A stretch of 64,000 nucleotides of DNA, from contig JANWIJ010000042.1 in NCBI GenBank assembly GCA_025449935.1, forward strand, positions 1-64,000, written 5' to 3'. Shown here piece after piece: positions 20,082 to 29,917 of the stretch. Each line of letters begins with the position of its first letter. Position 1 is the first letter of the stretch. A model generated the notes under the pieces. The model had not been told where the DNA came from, did no database searches, and saw only the letters and a program-made list of their open reading frames with translations. A program made the position numbers and the translations under genes. The DNA comes from Chitinophagaceae bacterium (GTDB lineage Bacteria > Bacteroidota > Bacteroidia > Chitinophagales > Chitinophagaceae).

Positions 20082-21122
20082 TTTCATGATCTTCCTGCTG
20101 GTTTCACCGATAGTATAAGGATAGCCGGGTGTATGGTCCGGGTTTGTATTTAATAGAGATAAAGTTTTTTCCACCATCTTTTCCGGGTTTTGCACGATAT
20201 GCCATTTTTCAATCCTTTCTTTCATTGGTTGGTGAAAACTGATAACATGGGCGCCGGCGGCAAGTGCTTCCAGGCACGCTATACCAAAACCTTCATAGGA
20301 AGAAGGATGAAGAAAAATTTTGCTTCTCATCATCAATGCCAATACTTCGGGGTGTTTTTTTTCACCGGCAAGCAGTATATTTTCCTGTAAGTCGTATGCC
20401 CGGATCAGTGAATTTAATTTCCCCGATTCAGGGCCTTTGCCAAGGAGGATCATCCTGACGGCAGGAAATGATTTTTTTACTTCTTTAATCACCTCTATAC
20501 ACAGATGATACCGTTTCAGGGGAATTAATGAACCGGCCGCCAGGATATCAATATTTCTCTCCTGGTCAGCCCCATGAAATCGCGCTGGCTCCACACCAAT
20601 GGGAATGACATGCCCTGTCTTTATTGCATGATTCCTGTCAAGCTCTTCAGCGATAAAATCTGAGAGACTGATCAGTGCTGCACCAGTGGACCCGGATCTT
20701 TTTATATAATGGTTTTCTTTTTTGGCGTCCTGTCCCATTAACCAACCATAATGTCTTATCCCGTTTTTTTTAGCCCACCGGGTCCCAACCAGTGTACATT
20801 CGCCACCCCAAAAACTCAAAACACCGACAATGTTATTTTCTTTTTTTAACTGGTTGAGTTTTTTTCTTACCCGTTGCCACAGCAGTAACCTTGGTAAACC
20901 ACCTTTATTTTTCCCGGCAAAAGCATACACGGTGTTATTGTTCCAACAATATGCCGACCGGGAGAAAGGATATTGAAAACAAAGGATAAGCACCCGGAGA
21001 AGCGGAAATTGCCTGTTGAGATCCTTAATAAAAGATTGCTGCGCGGGCAGGCAGGTGCTGTCTGATTCATCTTTTGGAAAACCGGGGATCAGTATGACCA
21101 GGGCGGGCTCATTTTTCATCAA
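20067..21122 (-). CDS. Glycosyltransferase, GT4 type
   Basis: DILAAGSLIPLKRYHLCIEV; LHPSSYEGFGIACLEALAAGAHVISF. Confidence 0.88.
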   Translation of the reverse strand: MMKNEPALVILIPGFPKDESDSTCLPAQQSFIKDLNRQFPLLRVLILCFQYPFSRSAYCWNNNTVYAFAGKNKGGLPRLLLWQRVRKKLNQLKKENNIVGVLSFWGGECTLVGTRWAKKNGIRHYGWLMGQDAKKENHYIKRSGSTGAALISLSDFIAEELDRNHAIKTGHVIPIGVEPARFHGADQERNIDILAAGSLIPLKRYHLCIEVIKEVKKSFPAVRMILLGKGPESGKLNSLIRAYDLQENILLAGEKKHPEVLALMMRSKIFLHPSSYEGFGIACLEALAAGAHVISFHQPMKERIEKWHIVQNPEKMVEKTLSLLNTNPDHTPGYPYTIGETSRKIMKLFEL

Positions 21123-22773
21123 GCGAAATAATTTTATTACAGAAGGAAAGACTCTCCTGGTTATGCGTAATCAGCAGTACGGTTTTACCCCCTGAGGCGA
21201 GTTCACGGAAATGATTCAGCAACCTGTCTTCCGACACCCGGTCGAGTTCATTAAAAGGCTCATCCAGGATTACCAGGTCAGCATCCTTGTACAAAGCCCT
21301 GGCCAGTATAACGCGTTGCCGCTGGCCCCCGCTTAAATTTTTGCCGTTCTCGGAAAGAATGGTGTCAATACCCTCAGGATGCTCTGCGGCTAAACTGTCC
21401 ACGCCAGTGATTTTTATTACCTTGGCCAGCCTTTCCTTTTCATGATTTTCCTGGAGCGTGATATTGTTTCTTACTGAATCATGTATAAAAAATGATTGTT
21501 GTTTGATATAGGAAATTCTTGACCAGTATCCCTGCCGTTCGTGCATTCCTGTTACAGCGTTGTTGAAGGAAACCACCCCTGCATCTGGTTCGAGGAAGCC
21601 CAGCAGTAAATTGATTACCGTGGTCTTCCCTTTTCCTGACAACCCGGTTAGCCCCGCGAAATCTCCCCGTTTAAGTGTCATGTTGAAATTACTCAATATA
21701 CTCTCCTGTTTATACCCGAAACTTACTCCCGAAAGCTCCAGCAGATCAATGGGCAAATTATTTTGAGGAACAGGGGATGGGCTATCCTTTTGCCCGGCAA
21801 GCAGGTCGTTAACCGTAAAGGAATATGTTTTCACCTGTTCCGTGCTGTTGAGTATCCTTACTATTCCCGGAATGATCTTGTAAGCGGCCGCCATGAAACC
21901 ACCGATTAATAATACCTGGATTGAATCAACCCCGGATATAAATGAATTAAAAACTATCAACAGGAAAAGTCCCAGGATGGCAAACACTTCGATCAGTCGT
22001 GCCGGCAGATTTTGCATGACCTGGTGCTCCGATAAACCGGCATTGAATTTTCCCTGGAAATACTGGTAGCGGTCAATAAAAAAGTCTTTCCGGTGATAGA
22101 GATTGCTTTCGATATAACCCGAGAGGGCTTCCTGGAGATACTGGATAGATTTTTCCCTGTTCTTTTTCCCTGATTTTCGAAGTGCTGCCAGCCTTTTGCG
22201 GGTTATATAAGCTGTCACAATAGCCGGTGGCAGCAGCATTAAAAAAAGCAGCGTAAACAAAAGCGTATTAAAGAAAAGAATCGGGATAATGGTGAGGACA
22301 ATCAAAACCGAGTTACAGATAACCTGGTGTACGCCCCGTAATACGTAATGACTGAATTCCACAGGCTGCTGGCTGATCTTTCTTACATGAATGGAAGAAT
22401 CAATATTGACGTAATCAAAATAACTTCCGTCAAGGTACGAGGCCAGGTTTTTTTTTGAAATCCTGGAAGCTACTTCATAGACAAATCCAAACTGCATCCG
22501 GAATACCAGGAACCCAAACCAATTTTTCAAAGCAAACAACAGCAGGAAGGCGCTGATCAGGAGAAGCGGGTAGCGGTTAAATACATCAGCAATACCTGGT
22601 GGCAGGGTGGTTGCCGCATAGGTTTTTGTATAATAGCCGACAACAAAGACCAGCAATACCAGGAAGGAAATATCAAGGATGCTGGTCAGGATGTCAAAAA
22701 AAATTAGCCGGGCAAATTTCCTTTTTTCTTTCACCGTAAGCACCAAAGCAATATTGTTTAACAGGCGTTTCAA
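21109..22773 (-). CDS. ABC transporter, fused permease/ATP-binding protein
   Basis: GLTGLSGKGKTTVINLLLG Walker A, LSGGQRQRVILARAL signature, DLVILDEPF Walker B. Confidence 0.92.
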   Translation of the reverse strand: MKRLLNNIALVLTVKEKRKFARLIFFDILTSILDISFLVLLVFVVGYYTKTYAATTLPPGIADVFNRYPLLLISAFLLLFALKNWFGFLVFRMQFGFVYEVASRISKKNLASYLDGSYFDYVNIDSSIHVRKISQQPVEFSHYVLRGVHQVICNSVLIVLTIIPILFFNTLLFTLLFLMLLPPAIVTAYITRKRLAALRKSGKKNREKSIQYLQEALSGYIESNLYHRKDFFIDRYQYFQGKFNAGLSEHQVMQNLPARLIEVFAILGLFLLIVFNSFISGVDSIQVLLIGGFMAAAYKIIPGIVRILNSTEQVKTYSFTVNDLLAGQKDSPSPVPQNNLPIDLLELSGVSFGYKQESILSNFNMTLKRGDFAGLTGLSGKGKTTVINLLLGFLEPDAGVVSFNNAVTGMHERQGYWSRISYIKQQSFFIHDSVRNNITLQENHEKERLAKVIKITGVDSLAAEHPEGIDTILSENGKNLSGGQRQRVILARALYKDADLVILDEPFNELDRVSEDRLLNHFRELASGGKTVLLITHNQESLSFCNKIISLDEK

Positions 22774-23711
22774 TTTTGCGGGGTTGTTTTAAGTAAAGGC
22801 CCCGGTACCGGGAAATAGGCTTTGCAGGAACGGTATAATGCCGATATCCAATGCCGCCAGTTGTCATTCCCCATGGCTTTTCTTAATTGCGTCCATGCAA
22901 TCCGATGATCCCCGGCCGCCGAACGTTTAACGGCTGCCTCTGCCAGCAGGTAGGCCAGGCGCTGCCGGGCTATTTTCCTGAGCCTGGGGTCGGTTTGTGT
23001 TTCAAGAAACATCCTGTACGGCACCGAACTTCTTTCATGGGCATTCTCAAGAGTATTCGTAATTCTTCCCGGGTGATCAAAAATATTTACTAATAAATCA
23101 GGCAGGGCAACGACCTCTTCTTTCAGGGACAGGCGCAATGCAAACTCGTAGTCTCCACGGAAGTAAAGTCTTTCATCAGTACTGAAGCCACCGCTTTCTT
23201 CAAATAAATTTCTTTCAACAAGTAAGGTGCAAATAACAACCGCCACCTCGTTGGTCAGCAATTGCGCTGTAACCTGGCCGGAAACCGGACGGAACGTTCC
23301 TGCTTTGGCGGGAATCATTTTCCCGGAATCATCTACCAGTTCAAACCGGCCATAGCACCATCGTCTGGCTGTTTCCTTTAATGCATTCACCTGGAGTTCC
23401 AGTTTGCGGGGGAGCCAGGTATCATCGGAGTCAAGAAAAGCGACCCATTCACCTTTTCCAGCCTTTACGCCTGCGTTTCTGACTTTACCAATATGGCCCG
23501 TATGGGCCAATTCAAGGAACCGGATCCTCGGATCATTTATCGAAAGCACGGCCTCCTTTGTTTTATCTGCAGATCCATCATCCGCGATAAGCAATTCAAG
23601 GTTTGAATAAGTTTGGGAAAGTACAGAATCAATCGCCCGGATGACCAGCGCTGCCCTGTTGTACGTTGGAATTACCACCGTAATAAGCGGGTATGTATCA
23701 ACTTTCTCCAA
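22770..23711 (-). CDS. Glycosyltransferase family 2
   Basis: ITVVIPTYNRAALVIRAIDSVLSQTYSNLELLIADDGS; DSDDTW. Confidence 0.92.
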   Translation of the reverse strand: MEKVDTYPLITVVIPTYNRAALVIRAIDSVLSQTYSNLELLIADDGSADKTKEAVLSINDPRIRFLELAHTGHIGKVRNAGVKAGKGEWVAFLDSDDTWLPRKLELQVNALKETARRWCYGRFELVDDSGKMIPAKAGTFRPVSGQVTAQLLTNEVAVVICTLLVERNLFEESGGFSTDERLYFRGDYEFALRLSLKEEVVALPDLLVNIFDHPGRITNTLENAHERSSVPYRMFLETQTDPRLRKIARQRLAYLLAEAAVKRSAAGDHRIAWTQLRKAMGNDNWRHWISALYRSCKAYFPVPGPLLKTTPQN

Positions 23712-24519
23712 TGGCGGTTTTTGTACCGGGTACAGCGGGTTTTGCGAATGCTGCTATCGGGTATTGTTTGGATCGTTGTAACCTGTACAATTTGCTGTAT
23801 TTCTGGAAAACCTGGTGGGACGTATGAATGGCGATGGAAAAGCCATCAAAACCGTCTAAAAAACCAAGCCGTAAAAAAAAACCGTTAATAAAAGCCCATG
23901 CCGGATGCAACAGCATTTTAAACCAGGAGCTTTTCATTCCTTTAGCGTACAAAGAGGAAGCAGCAATCGAACTCAGCCTGTTGTTTTGCCATACCAGGTC
24001 TTCAACCGAGCTGAAGGAGTAATGCAGGATATCTCCTTCAAGAGGATACGCCAGAAAATTTTCCTCCAGGCTGATCTTATCGTGCGGATTTAACCCGCCC
24101 CATCGGGCAACTGTCCTGTCAAACAAACGAATTTTTTTGTCCGGGTACCATAACCCATGACGGATAAACCGCCCGCAGAAATTTGTACAGCGGTTCATGA
24201 CATATGCCCGGTGAGAAAAAGTTTTTTTGGCCTCCTGGATTGAAGCGATCAGTTTTTGATCCAACGACTCGTCCGCATCAAGGCTGAGAATATAATTGTG
24301 GGATGCCAGTTTCATGGCATAATTCTTTTGACCTATATAACCCCTGAATTTTTCCTGGTGAACGATGGCGCCATAACTGCGGGCGATATCTACTGTCCGG
24401 TCTGTTGAAAATGAGTCTAAAACAATGATCTCGTCCGCGATTGCTTTCACTGAACGGATACAGCGCTCAATATTTTGCTCTTCATTAAAGGTTATTATAG
24501 CAACGGATAAAGGATGCAT
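23698..24519 (-). CDS. Glycosyltransferase family 2 (WaaE/KdtX-like)
   Basis: SVAIITFNEEQNIERCIRSVKAIADEIIVLDSFSTDRT; LSLDADE. Confidence 0.9.
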   Translation of the reverse strand: MHPLSVAIITFNEEQNIERCIRSVKAIADEIIVLDSFSTDRTVDIARSYGAIVHQEKFRGYIGQKNYAMKLASHNYILSLDADESLDQKLIASIQEAKKTFSHRAYVMNRCTNFCGRFIRHGLWYPDKKIRLFDRTVARWGGLNPHDKISLEENFLAYPLEGDILHYSFSSVEDLVWQNNRLSSIAASSLYAKGMKSSWFKMLLHPAWAFINGFFLRLGFLDGFDGFSIAIHTSHQVFQKYSKLYRLQRSKQYPIAAFAKPAVPGTKTAIGES

Positions 24520-25820
24520 CAGCAGACGGGTTTAAGTTCAGGAGCATTTGATCTTTTTAATCGTTGAAAAGACCTTAAAGGTTGACCTGCGAGCCAAAAA
24601 AAGGAAAAGAAAAAAGCATAAAAGAATATCCCTTTGTTGACGTCCAGTATATTCTCCGAGAATGAGACCGTAACCACCAGCACCAGGAAGGAAAAGAAAA
24701 CAGGATCCCGTCTTTTGATGGCTGCCAGGAACCCCACAGCGAGGCTCAGTAAAAACAGGAGCAGTCCGAACAAGCCGGTCTTTAACCAGATACTGAGATA
24801 TTGATTATGGGCATTTAGTTCTTTCAGGTAGGAATTAAACAGTTTATTCTCATAATATCTTTCTTTTAAAAGGCGTTTTTCCGAACCGCTTCCATGACCC
24901 AAGATGGGAGATTCCCTTATGAGCTGGAAGGCACAGCGCCAGCGCTCGATGCGGGGTTCGCGGTTGTCCGGCTCAACAGCGGCAGGAGTGAGCTCATTCC
25001 TGAAATCCGTGATATACCTTTTCTGGAAAGATTCAATCCGTGTAATAAGCAGGAGTACCATCAATCCGGCAGCTACAGCAATCATGATTAACCGGTATTT
25101 TTTAATTTTTCCCGCGGGGAGGAAGAACAGGCTTGCCAGGGTAAAGAATGGAATCGCGATGAATACAGATCTTGAAGCAAGCTGGATGAGCCCGGCAACC
25201 AGGACAACCACGGCCGCGAAATAAACGAGAGATTTTTTCCTGTTTTTTTCCTCCAGGAAAAAGATCATGAACGCTGAGAGAGATAACGCGACATACATGG
25301 CCAGGTAAGTGGCATGAATTTGGAGCGGCTCTGAAGAGTTATGATTGATAAAGTAGGAAGAAAATAACGAAGAAAGTCCCATCCCGTTACGGCTAATGAT
25401 CCGGAGGGCGTCTGCAAAAAGGTAGAGGATTATGATGACACAGGTTATTCCAAAGAATTGCAGGAGTTTTCTTTTATACCTGCTGATATCCAGGTCTGAA
25501 AGGACCAAAATGACCGGGAATAACAGAATGACCAACTGGCGTTGCAGATCTTTAAAGGCTTCGTTTTTATCTGCTGACCAGATCATCCCAACTATATTCA
25601 CCAGGAAGACCGATGTTAGTATTAATATATCGGGGCTCCAGATGCCACGCAGACTATTTTTCCTGGTATGAATTAGGGTATGTAATATGAAACTGATCAG
25701 AACCAGCTGGCAATAAAACCGGTCAAACGGGAGCGTTACTACGAAGGCAGCCAGGTGACAGAAGCCTATCCTGTTTTCTGGTGAGTCTTGCATGGAATGG
25801 AAATCAGCCATGGGTGCCAT
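24519..25820 (-). CDS. O-antigen polymerase/ligase-like membrane protein (Wzy/WaaL type)
   Basis: Polytopic; large loop with ILGHGSGSEKRLL...LNAHNQYLSIWLKTGLFGLLLF typical of Wzy_C proteins. Confidence 0.8.
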   Translation of the reverse strand: MAPMADFHSMQDSPENRIGFCHLAAFVVTLPFDRFYCQLVLISFILHTLIHTRKNSLRGIWSPDILILTSVFLVNIVGMIWSADKNEAFKDLQRQLVILLFPVILVLSDLDISRYKRKLLQFFGITCVIIILYLFADALRIISRNGMGLSSLFSSYFINHNSSEPLQIHATYLAMYVALSLSAFMIFFLEEKNRKKSLVYFAAVVVLVAGLIQLASRSVFIAIPFFTLASLFFLPAGKIKKYRLIMIAVAAGLMVLLLITRIESFQKRYITDFRNELTPAAVEPDNREPRIERWRCAFQLIRESPILGHGSGSEKRLLKERYYENKLFNSYLKELNAHNQYLSIWLKTGLFGLLLFLLSLAVGFLAAIKRRDPVFFSFLVLVVTVSFSENILDVNKGIFFYAFFFSFFWLAGQPLRSFQRLKRSNAPELKPVC

Positions 25821-26781
25821 TGTTTAGATCCGGGTTACTTGTTTTCTTATGGAGCCAGGCGATAAAAAATTTTGGGAAAAAACTCAGTATGTATAAAGCA
25901 TAATTATCCAGTCTGAACGGGTAGATCCGTATCGCTTTTCCGAGGTGATTCCTGGCCACTGGTGGCTGGTAGTTATTGACCAGGAACTTCTTTCCGCAAA
26001 GTGTATAATAAGCCCCCTCTTTTACTTTCTTATGATCCTGTTTGTGAACGATCTGATGAAGGATCTCGCTTTCTTCCCGGGTAATACCACCTTTTCGTAT
26101 GCAGGCATATTTTAGCCGGTTAAATGATTTTCCCCGGCGCTTTTCATCCATGGTTACAGAGCCCGGGTGAAAACGATGCCTGATTAATGGCTCCCGCAGG
26201 TTAACCAGCTTGCCGGTTGAAAAAAAGGATGTCCAGAAAAGATGATCTTCAAAATGGATGGCCCCGCGCGGGTAACCTCCCAACGCCAACGCAACTTCTT
26301 TTTTGTAAAAAACCGTCGGGTGATCAAACGGGCTGGCATAATTTATCAGGTTAGTTAATTCTTCATGCCGGCAGGCAGGAGGATCCCACCTGAAAATAAA
26401 GTTGCCGTCCTGGTCAATATATTCACAGGCACTCCCAATCATGACATGATCGGGGTGCGTTTCCATGAATTTGTATTGTACCGACAGCCGCTCAGGATAA
26501 CAAATATCATCAGCATCAAAACGGGCAATATATTTTCCCGCCGCCAGCTCAAGTCCTTTATTGAGTGCACCGATCACGCCCATATTCTGTTGATTAAAAA
26601 GCCTGATCCGGGGGTCTGTGTAGGAATTTATGACCGATTCTGTATTGTCGGTTGAACCGTCATTAATGATGAGTAATTCAAAATCCGTAAAGGTTTGCGA
26701 TAAGACTGAATCGATCGCTTCCGCAATATATCTACCGGCATTAAAGGCTGGCATCAATACGGTAATGGCCGGTGCATTCAT
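25804..26781 (-). CDS. Glycosyltransferase family 2
   Basis: ITVLMPAFNAGRYIAEAIDSVLSQTFTDFELLIINDGSTDNT; RFDADD. Confidence 0.92.
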   Translation of the reverse strand: MNAPAITVLMPAFNAGRYIAEAIDSVLSQTFTDFELLIINDGSTDNTESVINSYTDPRIRLFNQQNMGVIGALNKGLELAAGKYIARFDADDICYPERLSVQYKFMETHPDHVMIGSACEYIDQDGNFIFRWDPPACRHEELTNLINYASPFDHPTVFYKKEVALALGGYPRGAIHFEDHLFWTSFFSTGKLVNLREPLIRHRFHPGSVTMDEKRRGKSFNRLKYACIRKGGITREESEILHQIVHKQDHKKVKEGAYYTLCGKKFLVNNYQPPVARNHLGKAIRIYPFRLDNYALYILSFFPKFFIAWLHKKTSNPDLNNGTHG

Positions 26782-28448
26782 ATTGATTGCCCCTCCCGGC
26801 GCATAGACTCCGTATTACTTGTCTTCTTATCCGTCAGCAGCAACAATTCGAACAGGATAACAACGGAGAGCTGTTCAAACCAGTATTCAATACAAAAAGC
26901 ACCCAGTAATAAAACCAATACCGGAAGCCCGAAAGTGAGTTGACGGCAGGATCTCAAAAAATAACCCGCATAAAATAACAGGAATGCAAATATTCCGGCC
27001 AAGCCATATTCGGATATTAACTGACCATAAGTGGAGTCTGGTGTGTTTTCTGCGGCGTGTTTGGGTTGTTCCTGGGAATGAAAATAAATATACAGGTACA
27101 GGTGATTATGCAGGAACGAAGGATGAATGTAGCGGTATTCCGACGGGTAACCGCCAGCGATACCCATGGAGGTAGTCTTAAAGGCAACCCGGGAAGAAAA
27201 ATGACCAGTCCCTGCTCCTGTCAGCAGTTTGCCGGGATGCTCTTTAAAAAAATCAATGATTTGAAGCAGGGCGGTCCATTTGCCCGGTTTGCTCCAGTTA
27301 TATTTTTTTTGCAGGCTATCCCTGGTGGCTGCCTGGAAATTTGCGAGCAAAAACCCGCTGTATTTAGTCACCTTCCCTGCCACCTTTTCTGATTCCTGGT
27401 ATTGAAAGAATGAACTATTGACTACCTGGCTGTCTTTCCCGAGCAATACCTGTTTATCCGGAAGATCATTTTCCACCGCGGGAGCCAGTCCGTGTGCCAG
27501 GTTATACCCGGCTTTTAGGGTGCTGACACTGTCGATGAAAAGAAGGGCCTTTTTCTTTTTTATTTCTTCAGCCGTCAGCAAACTATCGGGCTGTTTTTTT
27601 AACAGGTCTGCCGATACGGAATGTTTTGGTAAGTCATAGGTCAATCCCAGCATTTTGTAAACGAATCTCCCGGTGTATTCATTATTCTGCGGAGATATCC
27701 TGGCAGTAAATATGACGAGCAGGAAAAGCTGGACGATGATGATACTTTTCTGCAGCTTATCGCTCCGGGAAATAAATACAAACAGCAATACGAGCACCAG
27801 CATGATGTTGGTGAGATTACTGGCAATGATGAGCAGTCCCGGCATGGCAGCAAGTGACAGTATAAACTGTCGGCGGTACAAAAAATATATAACCGCCATG
27901 GCGCTGATCATAGCTGTAGTTACCGGGCTGTCAAAACTGATACCACTTATGAAGTCTCCGGTGCTTATATAGTACTGTTGGTTAAATCCTTTATACGTGT
28001 AAGGGTTGAACGTGCCGCACCTGATCATGATGGCAAGCAGATTCACAAAACAAGTGGCCGTATGTAATACAAAGAAAACCGCAATCGTATTGAATAACCG
28101 GCCTTGTTGTTCTTTTTGTACTATCCGGGAAAGATAATAGCCGGATGCCAGGCAGATTACCCACAGCATGATCCCCAGGGCTGCAGCCAGTGCCTGGTTT
28201 ATACCGCCGTTTTTTGGCTGGACCAGGTAATTGATGATGGCTATTGCGATCAGGGATAAATAAAAAAGGAGATGTTTTTGCCTGCGTAATTCTTTCAGTG
28301 AAAATTTCCGGTATTCCGAAACTGCAATAAAGAGGAATGCCAAAATCTTGATGACCAGTTTTACGTTGAGCAGCAGCAACAAAAAAAGTAAAAGCGTCCA
28401 GTTTACTTTTTTAGCCTGGTCAGTTAGTTTTTGAAAAAAATATTTCAT
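26778..28448 (-). CDS. O-antigen polymerase/ligase-like membrane protein
   Basis: Polytopic; LLTGAGTGHFSS...HPSFLHNHLYLYIYFHS...SEYGLAGIFAFLLF; start set at MKYFFQ (28448) because the upstream extension overlaps the preceding flippase gene in another frame. Confidence 0.78.
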   Translation of the reverse strand: MKYFFQKLTDQAKKVNWTLLLFLLLLLNVKLVIKILAFLFIAVSEYRKFSLKELRRQKHLLFYLSLIAIAIINYLVQPKNGGINQALAAALGIMLWVICLASGYYLSRIVQKEQQGRLFNTIAVFFVLHTATCFVNLLAIMIRCGTFNPYTYKGFNQQYYISTGDFISGISFDSPVTTAMISAMAVIYFLYRRQFILSLAAMPGLLIIASNLTNIMLVLVLLFVFISRSDKLQKSIIIVQLFLLVIFTARISPQNNEYTGRFVYKMLGLTYDLPKHSVSADLLKKQPDSLLTAEEIKKKKALLFIDSVSTLKAGYNLAHGLAPAVENDLPDKQVLLGKDSQVVNSSFFQYQESEKVAGKVTKYSGFLLANFQAATRDSLQKKYNWSKPGKWTALLQIIDFFKEHPGKLLTGAGTGHFSSRVAFKTTSMGIAGGYPSEYRYIHPSFLHNHLYLYIYFHSQEQPKHAAENTPDSTYGQLISEYGLAGIFAFLLFYAGYFLRSCRQLTFGLPVLVLLLGAFCIEYWFEQLSVVILFELLLLTDKKTSNTESMRREGQSI

Positions 28449-28471
28449 GAGCGATATCCTGCTGCCGGGGT

Positions 28472-29908
28472 TCATTTCCTTAGTTGGAAAAAATGAAGCA
28501 TATCTCTCCAATCGGATTTTCGTAACTGTTTGGTTGCCAGCAGTAGTAAACAAAATATGGGTAAGGCAACTCCCACGCGAACGGGAAGAGATCCGGATAT
28601 GATTATCGCAATAAACCCGCTGGCGGCTGCGGCCAGCAGGCAGGTAACAGGTGAAAGCCATGTTTCGCGGATGGCTGACAACGGGGAAACCCTCATATAG
28701 TTGATGTATTCGGCTATGGTAGCCAGTAGATAAATTGATGCAGCGCCCAGCGACGCGTATAAGGGAATAAATATAAGATCGCCGGCAAGGATAATGAGAA
28801 ATGTGATAAGGGTAATACGGAAAATTACTTTGAGGCGGTTTTGTGCCAGTTGTACCGACCACAAAATATTATTCATATATAAAAACGGAAGACAACAGGA
28901 GAGAATAAGAAAGACCTTTTCATTCACCGCGCCGTATTTGCCCGCGGTAATGCTGTCTATTAAAGGAGTCCAGACCAGGTTAAGTACAAGCGGTATAGAA
29001 GTGGCCAGGATCATTTCAGATCTTACGAGCAGGCTGAGCTGATTTTTTCTTTCCAGCAGGTCCTTGTTTGTATGCGTGCTGAAAAATTTTGATAACCGGC
29101 TCAGCAGGACAGGTGCCAGGATTAGCAAGGGGAATGGCGACAATTCGAAAACCTTGTAAGCAAAACTGTACTCAGCGGTTATTTCAGTTGTTGTAAAAAC
29201 CCCGAGGAGTATCCAGTCGATTCGCGCAATCGACGCATTTAAAATCACAGCACCTGCCAGCGGTAAAGATTCCCGCACCAACATAAAATAATCCCGGAGG
29301 CTATGCCGGGTGCTGATGTGTACTTTCAGCCTGTATTTTGCCAGGTAAAAACAGATGAGCAGCTCGGCCAGTGAAGAAGCGATGTAAATGACGAATATGT
29401 TTTCTATAGTGAGGGAGGCGAAAAGAATGATACAAAGCAGCCAGCTTGCCCTGACCAGGTTGGCCACGGATGACATGATTGCGAGGAACCTGAAATTCTC
29501 TTTCCCGTTTGCCAGTTGTTTGAACGGGGAGGAAAAAAAAGAGAGCAGGTGGCTGATGGCCAGGATCAGCAGGAGATCGTGTTTTTCAAAAAAGCCCGGG
29601 AAGAGGAAATTGCCGGCCAGCAGGAAGGCATAGAAGCAAGTGCCGGTGACCAGGATATGCCCGGAAAAAAGGGTTAGCAATTTCGCGGCATCATGACCCG
29701 CGGCCACTTTTCTCACCACTATTTGTTCTAATCTCAGGCTTAGTATGGTAGTGGCAAATGTCAGCACCGCCAATGACCAGTTCATTTCCCCATAGATGGA
29801 TTTATCAAGGTACCGGGAAGTGATAAAAAAAATGACCAGCCCCAGTAACAGGTTCAGGAAAACCTGGGCTGAACTGGCTGATATGTCCTTGATTAATTTG
29901 CGGCTCAT
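28472..29908 (-). CDS. Polysaccharide flippase (Wzx/MATE-like)
   Basis: Polytopic; KDISASSAQVFLNLLLGLVIFFITSRYLDKSIYGEMNW N-terminus typical of Wzx. Confidence 0.85.
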   Translation of the reverse strand: MSRKLIKDISASSAQVFLNLLLGLVIFFITSRYLDKSIYGEMNWSLAVLTFATTILSLRLEQIVVRKVAAGHDAAKLLTLFSGHILVTGTCFYAFLLAGNFLFPGFFEKHDLLLILAISHLLSFFSSPFKQLANGKENFRFLAIMSSVANLVRASWLLCIILFASLTIENIFVIYIASSLAELLICFYLAKYRLKVHISTRHSLRDYFMLVRESLPLAGAVILNASIARIDWILLGVFTTTEITAEYSFAYKVFELSPFPLLILAPVLLSRLSKFFSTHTNKDLLERKNQLSLLVRSEMILATSIPLVLNLVWTPLIDSITAGKYGAVNEKVFLILSCCLPFLYMNNILWSVQLAQNRLKVIFRITLITFLIILAGDLIFIPLYASLGAASIYLLATIAEYINYMRVSPLSAIRETWLSPVTCLLAAAASGFIAIIISGSLPVRVGVALPIFCLLLLATKQLRKSDWRDMLHFFQLRK

Positions 29909-29917
29909 GTAAGCAGG

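Noticed and set aside
28449-28862. 138-aa N-terminal extension of the 26778 membrane protein ORF
   Set aside because: Lies in the C-terminal coding region of the flippase gene and is not membrane-like; start moved to 28448.
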